DNA of 64,000 bases from Branchiostoma floridae (taxonomy: Eukaryota > Chordata > Leptocardii > Amphioxiformes > Branchiostomatidae). Below, one piece after another: positions 47,610 to 56,800 of the stretch. Where the stretch lies: the NCBI RefSeq assembly GCF_000003815.2, contig NC_049996.1, positions 18,386,022-18,450,021 of the forward strand. The letters are read 5' to 3'. How positions within the stretch are numbered: position 1 is the stretch's first letter; every line of letters starts with the position of its first letter. The translations under genes and the position numbers were made by a program. Below the pieces are notes generated by a model. The model did not search any database. It had not been told where the DNA came from and worked only from the letters and a program-made list of their open reading frames with translations.

Positions 47610-47755
47610 TCACATGTTTGGTTACGTCATTGTTGATTGGTTGACAAGGACTACACGCTGACAACCTCAAAACGGTAATGTTTTGTGTGGTGGTTGGTCA
47701 GATTCTTTTGCATAGCGCGTCCTCCGTTCACTTGCTAGACTATACTGTTAAAAAG
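47610..47755 (+). promoter_or_regulatory. Probable promoter of the Ly6 gene
   Basis: TTACGTCAT (47622-47630) is a CRE/ATF-like site, GATTGG (47635-47640) an inverted CCAAT box, and GGTTGG recurs near 47691. The ATG context AAAAAGATGG is favourable. No TATA box is evident. Confidence 0.4.
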
Positions 47756-47801
47756 ATGGCCTTCGCCGCTGTTGGGAGTTTTGTTTTAGCTCTACTTATC
47801 G
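47756..47801 (+). CDS. Ly6 gene exon 1 (signal peptide)
   Basis: The ATG opens [16 protein letters not shown], a typical hydrophobic secretion signal with likely cleavage around residues 16-20. The donor ATCG|GTAAGT leaves one base, completed by GG of exon 2. Confidence 0.8.
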
Positions 47802-50800
47802 GTAAGTGATTTTCTTTTTTATCTGCAACTTAAGATATGGAAACTATACAAATGCATTGGATGGGCTGGAAGGCTAGATTTTTTTAACGTTCGTTGAAAA
47901 TGAAAAATAAATAGGTCTAAGGTATGTTCGAGTTTTTAAGTTTGAATACTTAGTACCATAGCGATTCGAGAACATTTATCAAAGTGCAGTGTTACGTTTT
48001 GTGCTAGCCTTAATGACGAGTTAAGCTCCTTCATTATTTTTTATCATTTATAAAACACAATGTTCTAATGGCAACACTGCTTTGCTGATCAGTAAAGAAC
48101 ACCAAAACACAAATGCGAAACCAACTTGAACGGGCCCAAAAATTGTCCCTTTACTAATGTTTTCTTGGAGTTCAAGAGATGCAAGAAGAGAATAACGGGA
48201 GTCATGCTTTACTTACATGTATATCTACAGTTTACATGCTTCTTCTCTCTTCTTAAAACGTGTAGATGAACTTACAGATTTTTTTTCATTACATAAATAA
48301 CTGGCTTATCGTCTGATCACTCGCTCGATGATAGAGATATTGCCGGTCATATTAATGACGAAAATGTCATTTAGAGAACGCAAGGGTACCTAGATTTTTC
48401 CGAGGGCTGTATGACAGGGACAAAGCTAGGGAAACTTTCTCCGGTACAATCAATCTATAGATATTGTACACAGTGTATTCTCTGTCACGATCAGTAGAAG
48501 AGAAGCTCTTCAGTGAGGTAAACTTACTCTCCAAGCAGAGGTTGAATCGCGCAGATATAGTAGCTAGTAGTTGGAAAATTACGCGGGCGCTCTTCTTATC
48601 TCTGTCTCAACACACATAGGGGCGGGGATATCCTTTCAAAATCCGTGTTAGTGCCCCACCCCCCGTAGCATAAAAAGATCGTTAGTCAAATAATTTTACT
48701 GCCCGGATTAACTAATCTCGAACCAGATCCACGGTGCGTAATGTATAGTATCAAACTTCCCGGTGCCCGTTTGACTCCCTTGGCCGGCTACACTATTGGC
48801 CAGCTTTGATACTATCTTATGGCACCGTAGGATCTGCTTGGAGATTACGGATTAACGCGCACCCGGCACATGTTCAGCGGTCCGCGCCAACACCCGCTGC
48901 GATCTCTAAGAAGAGCGCCCGTGTAATTTTCCGACTACTACTATATCTGCGCGATTCAAACTGTTATTTAAACTGTCACACTTTCCCTTTACACAGGGCA
49001 TGTGGGTGGGCTGACGTGTTACAACTGTGAGAAGCTGGACAGTGCCGCTGATTTTATGACCTGTCTCCAGGACCCTTTCTCCGTACCCACGGAGGAATGT
49101 ACCGGGGATGAGGACACCTGTCAGGTGAGCCTAACGCTAAGGCAAACGTCACATTTCCACACAGGGGCCCGGGCAGGTAGTTTTGGGAACGAAAGTTTGA
49201 TATAAAAGACAACAAAAACACAAAACGGATCCAAAATAATTCAACAGCATGCCTCGTACATACTTATTGGCGTAAACTTTAATTTTTCGTTTCCACGTGT
49301 AGCCCGGCCCGGGCCCCGGGTAGGAAATGTGACGTAGGTCTTTACATTATCCGATGAGAGGTTAAGCGTCGTAAGCACTTTTTAACATCAATTATGTTTT
49401 ACTTAAGTCCCAAAGGTTGGGATTCCCATGTAGCTCAACTGGTAGCAGCCTCACAACTTCTGGTTACAATTAGTTGGTAACTGGGGAACCCCGGTTTAAT
49501 CCTGGGTAGGCCTTTTGGTTGGCACGTAAAATGGGGTTCCCGTGTTCGAGGAGGTGCCTCAAATACGTTGAATTAAGGGCTAGCAACTTCTCCCTGTAAA
49601 AGAGAAAAACTTGCTGTGCCACTATGCACTACGAGGGTCTGAACGTGAAATGTAAGAAAAAATACATTGGATGGAAATAACGTGTACCCGCGCTTCGGGG
49701 CAACTACACCTTATGTGTTGTAAGATAAGTAAAAGATGGACGATGGCATCTAATGATACTGATGCACTGTCAGTAAGACGTTCTTCTTATCTTTCCTTCT
49801 TTTCTATATCGCGTCCGTCTGTTATATTTCCGTCGTTCAATTTTTGCCACCTTCCAGTGCAACATGTAGAAGGTGATTTTCACTAGCATCCCAGAAAGGG
49901 AACAATGCAATGCAAGGTAATATGTAATCCCTCTTACGCGTTACCTTAATATATAACCCCTTTTACTCACTCATCCTCTTACGTGTTGCCTTAGACCCCA
50001 ACTGGGGGCAAGTTGTACCCGGCAACGCAGCGTAACAAAAACACAATATACCAAAAAAACAACAGTTTCCGAATTAAGGTAAAGCAGTGGTTCAATACAG
50101 CTCCCTTTAGAGCTACACCTGTATACGTTCCATTGCGAAAGGACAACGCCACTTACTGCGCTGTGATTCCTACGAATGCAAGCAGAGCGCAACCGCTACA
50201 CTACATTGTAGTCGTTCAAGCATTTGTCAGAAGAAAACATCACTCATTCAGAGTACTTGCTCGCTTCAGCGGCAGTCCATGGTATATGGTACCCGGTTTC
50301 GTGCCTTTAGCTTGCAACACAACAATGTAACAATTAAAGTAAACCCATTAGTTGAAATATCTACAAAAAAAGACAGTCCATATGTACATGGCCAATTTCT
50401 CAAAATCTAAGATTCGGTGAAGCTTAAGTTATTCGGTTCGTTTCCAAGACACCATGAGGGTTTTTAGGCGATATTTATAATTAGTCTGAATTATTTTGAA
50501 TAAAAGAATATCTGAGCCACAATAATTAAATTATTTTCAAAAAATTGACTAAGAAAATACTCATTTATTTGAATTTCTTTGAATATTTTAGAAACATTTT
50601 GAAAGTAACTGTACAAAAATATCTTTATCTAGAATAATTGTGAAACCTCTCTGTGATTATTTCACATTTACAAATATTTACAAAAAATGGTAAACCTGGC
50701 CAAATGGTTGAATTAGTTTATTGCCCCCATAAAAGTAAGCCCTATTGTTGCATCTGTATATTTTTAGATTTCACTGCTGGGCACTGGTGGATCCTTTGTG

Positions 50801-53800
50801 GTGGGCCATTGTTGCATGGCACCCAACCATACTTTGCAAGGATGTGTGAATTGCTATCTTCCCAGCCCACCGAACCATTTACAAAAAATGGTAGAAAATG
50901 GTAAATAATGGTAGAATGCTGTTATCATTATTTATAAACCATTAGAAGTATCCAATTCCACACCATGAATATTTCCAAAGTTTTACAGGACCAGGGAAAT
51001 ATTCATAAAGTTGAAACAGTGTTAAATATATTTCTGAAGTATCAAATGTCCTAGACATATAATTACAAAACTTTAAAATCAATTCTAAACAATGGCAACA
51101 AACATCCGCACGGTGACATGGAATGGACTCTATTGACACCATTTTTTACGGTTGCGTAAGATAAGACTGTAAGGTTTGATCCACTCACACCGAGAAAGAC
51201 CGGTACTCTTTACATTCAAGTATGGTGGGTTCTTTAAACGTGCTTATCGTTGTGTAACATTGCGGAATAGACGATGCGTCATACAGGCCCGCTGTTTTTC
51301 ATCGTCACCACGGAACGGACTAACGATATTAGACTGGTGAATAGGGGTGTACCCAGATGTTGGACTGATTCGAAAATGAACAGATTATTGGTCCAAGAAA
51401 ATAGCAAGAGCGACGTAGAGGAGGTCATTTTTATCAAGTTTCTACAGTCAAACTTGGTCTAACTTAATAGAGGCAGTTAGTATTGTTTACGTGAAGATAC
51501 CAAACAAGTTCCTTTGTAGCGAAATGGACCATCGTTTTGAGTATTGCCAACTCAGAAATAACTAGAGTTCCACGAACACATACCTTTGCCAAATATACCA
51601 GGTTTGTTGTGCACAATGATGTCTGTAGATATAAAAGTGTTACTCATTACATTTTATTTTATATGTTATTTGATAAAGTCACACAAACTCTTATCAACTA
51701 GAGTTTAACGACCTCATACCTCCATAAAATATTGAGAGCTTTTGTAAATGTTATGCAAATGACATACTAGGGGGCCCAAAATCTAATCATTAGTCTTTGT
51801 TATTATGAACATCCTTGCCTAAGCTACCTACATGCCTAAGATGATGAAAATTCGACGTTCATTTCTGCAGTTATCCTCATTGGAATGTCTTGACAAAAAC
51901 ACCCCTGTAGATTTAAAATCAAATGTCAGGGGGCCGAAACTTGCCCCACCTTGTCATAGCGCTAAAAGCCATCTACCAAAAAGTAGAAGTAGAAAAATAG
52001 AAAAATAGAAAAGCTTCAAGCTAAAGCATCTATAATAGTCTACTTACGGTGGTATTCTCTGGATCACTGCATCCAGAATTTCTTTACAATTTATCCCTAG
52101 TTTGGCTGATATCTGGAAAAAAATAACCAGTATTAGATAAAAAAATGTTTCAGCAGAAACATGTTAAATGAAAAGCACAATCATGATAAGGACTGTAACA
52201 ATTTCAGTTTGCATGTTGAAGGAATAGAAAATCTATGAGAGAGGAGATGAAAAACAATGACTTTTACCTTAAATAAATCCTTGTCTTTGAAATCAAAGAG
52301 TCGTCTCATCTGTTCTTCCGTGGACTCTACATCTGCCTGTTTAAGATCTATCTGTTGATTAAAGGAAGAGTGCATGATAATTTTTACATAATGGTACAAA
52401 ATATAACCTGTGTTATTGAGAAGTGTTTCTACTGGTGTAAGAGCAATAATCTACACCATGTTTTAATTGATGTCCCGGAAATTTGTATGAAAAAAGGTGT
52501 CCTTACTTAGAAGTTTGTCCTTCAAAGTTCAATGGTGTTAAATCATGGCTTTGGATGTATTTACCTTGTTAATGACTGGTATGATAGCTAACTCTGCCTC
52601 AAAAGCCAGGTAAAAGTTGGCAACAGTTTGAGCTTGTACTCCCTGAAAAAAAGAGAGATTGTCACAGACTTTTAACAAGCATGTTGTTCTGCCTCCTTAT
52701 CATCATATGCATAGCATCCTGTACATGTATATGAATGTTACATGCTTGAAATATCTAAAGTAAAAATAAAACATAAATGTGCTACTCATTATATTTTATT
52801 TTATATGCCTGGGGTTGGTTCATAACATTTTGCCATTGCTTATACAAATTAGATCCCTATTTACATACTAATATTAAATTGTATCAAGCATCACTTAAGC
52901 TGTCAGCATACCAAAAATCATGATGATCCATTCAATCCCTTCTGGACTTATTATCTTTCAAAGTAGGAAACTAAACCGACTCCTGTAGTTCAAGAAAAGA
53001 TGTTAGCGGACCCAAACATACACCTCTTACTCCTTGCCATCTTTCTCAGTTACATATGTGACAACTCTGAAAGTCCTATCACGGAATACAGTGGATTTAT
53101 CAACTTTCCTCATTAATTATGCAAAATAGCTGTTAATTTGCATAACTGGTATCTCATTATGTAACGTTTTACTTAGGCTATCAACATACCAAAAATCATG
53201 ACGATCCGTCAGCACGTTCATATTTCCATTAATTATGCAAATGAGATCATCATCTGCATAATTAATTTGTATTGATATTTCTGTCTTTCTCAGCTGCACA
53301 TGTGACAAGTTTGAAAGTCCTATAAAGGAATGCAGTGGATTTACAGATTTTCCTAATTAATTATGCAAATTAGCTGTTGATTTGCATGATTAGAATTCCA
53401 TCATGTAAGTCTTCCCTTTGGCTATCTACATACCAAAAACCATGACGATACATCAATGCGTTTATATTTTCTCATTAATTATGCAAATGAGGTCATCATT
53501 TGCATAATTAACATGCATTGATATTTCTCTCTTTCTCATCTATACATGTGACTAGTTTGAAAGTCCTATCATGAAATGCAGTGGATTTATAAAATTTCCT
53601 CATTAATTATGTAAATTAGTTCCTGATTTAAATAATTAGTATTTCATAATGTACATTGTTACTTGGGCTATCTACATACCAAAAATCGTGATGATTCATC
53701 AACACGTTCTCGAGTTATTCTCGTCCAAAGTTTGAAAGGAAATCGGCGACTGCAGTTCCAAACAAGCCGCTAGGGGGTCCAAACTTATAGTACTTACTCT

Positions 53801-56800
53801 CTGCCTCAAGGGCTATCTACCACTCAAAAATCATAACCACAGCATGTCCAGAACACGAGATATCAAATATTGAGGTTCTGCTGCAGTACCTTAGCAAGCC
53901 GCTAGGGGGCCCATTATCGAACTTGACCTTCGTTTTCCCGACCCCTATCCACCTACCAAATATCATCGGGATCCATCCAAGGCTTCTCGAGTTATACTGT
54001 TAACACACAGACAGACAGACTCACAAGCCTAAAACATAACCTTAGCCATTCTGGCAAAGGTAATTAGGTCCAGATTCAGGTCCAGACCTGGACCTGATCC
54101 TCTGGACCTGTACCGGACCTGTCCCTGAATTTCCTGTACCGGTACCCACCCCGACTGGTGACTGTTCGTCATTGTTTCAGGCCACGCTCGTGAATACAGG
54201 CTGGTTACACGTCGTCGTGAGGCAGTGCGTAACTGCCACGGCTTGCAATGAATCCCAAAGTGACAGTCTTACAGGTAAATAGATCTTTTTCAACTTCAAC
54301 CATAGACAGGATTAAAAACATTGATTTTTTTTACAAAACATCTATTTGCAGTGAAACAGCAATGGTAATTCGTTAGTAAAATATGGGTAAATATTACACT
54401 TATTACTGTATTTCAGAACCATCTAATTCTAATGCTTTCTTGATGAGCAAGGACCGAGGTTTATGCTCGTAGCTAGATAGAGAGCATGCAAGCTCAATTT
54501 TGTGTGAAAATCTGAAAGGAGATATCAATAATATCTTGCTTTTTGCACTGCAGTTTTCTTTCCCATTGTCATTACAATATAATTTAACATAATTTGCACA
54601 GAAAGTGTTTGTTACATCCAGCCTAAGTTATCTATCTTTCTGATTATGTTCTGTGTTTTTCCTTTGGTGCACAGCCGAAGCCCACTGCTGCAAAAACGAC
54701 ACATGCAACGACCAAATCTTCTCGCTGCCAACCACGACCATACCGACAACCACGACAGCGACAACAACGACGACACCACCGACGACCGTCCAACTGACGA
54801 CAAGCACGGCTCTGAACACCACAGCGGTGCCGGTGGCGATGGGACAGTCCGGAGGGATGAGCGCGGGAGCGATCGCCGGATGCAGCGTGGCAGGCGTCGC
54901 TGTACCACTCATGGCGGCCGGCGCTATCTACTACTACTTAAAGCACAGAAAAGAAAAAGAAAACTCTGTTGCCGCATTGTAGAGCCAGTATTACCGGTCT
55001 GAGGCAAAACGCAAACACAACAGATCAACTCTCTCTCTCTCACCCTCTCTCGCTCGTTCTCCCCTTTCTCGTCTCCCATTCTCTTTATCCCTCTGCGCCT
55101 CTCTCGTTCTCTCCCTCTCTCTCTCTCCCTCTCTCCCTCTCTTCCTCTCTCTCGCTCTGTCTCCCCTCTCTCGCTCCCTCTACCTCCCTCTTCTTCTCTC
55201 TCATCTTTCGCAATTCTTCCTCTTCTCTCTCTCTTCTCTTCCCTTCTCTTTCTCTCTTTTCCTCTCCCCTATCTCTCCTATCTCTCTCTCTCACCCTCTC
55301 TCTCGCTCGTTCTCCTCTCCCTCATCTCCCTGTCTCTTTCTTCTCTTCCCTTCTCTTTCTCTCTTTTCCTCTCCCCTATCTCTCCCATCTCTCTCTCACC
55401 CTCTCTCGCTCGTTCTCCTCTTCCTCGTCTCCCTTTCTTTATCCCTCTTCGTCTCTCTCGCTCTCTCCCTCTCTCTCTCTCCCTCTCTCCCTCTCTTCCT
55501 CTCTCTCGCTCTCTGTCTCCCCTCTCTCGCTCCCTCTACCTCCTTCTCCTTCTCTCATCTTTCGCAATTCTTCCTCTTCTCTCTTCTCTTCCCTTCTCTA
55601 TCTCTCTTTTCCTCCCCCTATCTCTCCGATCTCTCTCTCACCCTCTCTCGCTCGTTCTCCTCTTCCTCGTCTCCCTTTCTCTTTATCCCTCTCCGTCTCC
55701 CTCGCTCTGTCCCGGCCCGCTCTTATTTACCTCAATAGTAAAACGTTTTAGAGGGACAGTAAAATACCCCCCAAAAACGAACTTTAGTTAATTATTAAAG
55801 TTATTCTATGAAAAGACAATCTATGAAGAAATGAAGGCATGTTAATTGGCCAATGCCTGGCTTGAGGAGCATATGATTAAAGCGCACAAGATAGTTTAAC
55901 TAGAAAATGTGAAATGTTTGTATATCTTTATTGTCATATAATCGAAATGATAGTTGTATAAGATCATACTGTACTATACAAATACTGTATTATACAATGT
56001 TATGTATTTTGCTTTATTGTGGTTTGTATGGTAGATCCAGTTGGTGGTTGGGTTAGTGCGACTTGTTTGTATGAAATAGATAGTCTATGCACACACAAAT
56101 AACAATTGGTTGTGAGCGTTCGTCACGAGAAAGGATGTGTTAATGAATTGCATATCTTGCGTGAGTATATCAAGGAAAATATTTAATGGTTATTTTTGTA
56201 CAATGGAAGCCGAAACACAGCCTTGGCGGTCACAGCAAATAAATTGTATGGATGACATCCGTGCAAAAACGTTTATTTTTGCCTGGTTTCGAAAAAGAAC
56301 AAAAAACGTTTATTCCCATTTGGAGATCGTCAATATGACCAAAACATGTACAATCAGAAAATTGGATGATATGTCGTGTGGTAGCCGTAAGTTTACTTGT
56401 AGAAATTACACTTGTGAGGTAGTCATAAATGTGGCCGTATAAAACTGAAACTGACACTAGTTCTGTAGTTGTAGAAGTGACATAACTAGTGCGGTAGCCA
56501 TGATTCTAGTTGTATTGATACTACGCCACCACACTGGTGTCACTTTCTGCACTTGAATATAAGAATAAAAGACTTGTTGGTTTTACGTGCTACCATGTTT
56601 TTTTGCCTTCAATTTTGTTTAAACGTTCGTGATCTCCATCTTGAAAATTCAGGCATCTTGTTTCATCAAGGAGTTTCTCACCCCATCATGTTTTGCCTAC
56701 CCTTTCCGCGCTCTCACATTAGATTTGGGACACTCGGGTTCTCGTCCTACCCAAGAGGACGTCTCCAACCAAAGTTAGGTACAAGGACACGCCATTGGGG

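Larger units (their letters stand above)
49125..54180 (+). other. Ly6 gene intron 2, about 5.1 kb
   Basis: It contains the antisense GUF1-like exons (52048-52642), the octamer-rich tandem array (52990-53760) and GCTAGGGGGCCC-family repeats (about 51690-51960 and 53730-54060). The segment at 49400-51600 is AT-rich with short frames only. The frame at 50013-50330 has no recognisable domain. Confidence 0.5.

Noticed and set aside
54969..55751. 260-codon plus-strand frame of mostly Leu/Ser/Pro
   Set aside because: It is only the CT-rich satellite read in one frame; it has no sequence complexity and follows the Ly6 form A stop.
56137..56442. Cysteine-containing frame considered as a first-half Ly6 exon for cassette B
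   Set aside because: Cysteine spacing does not fit LxCxxC...C...C and no phase-0 donor follows the right segment.
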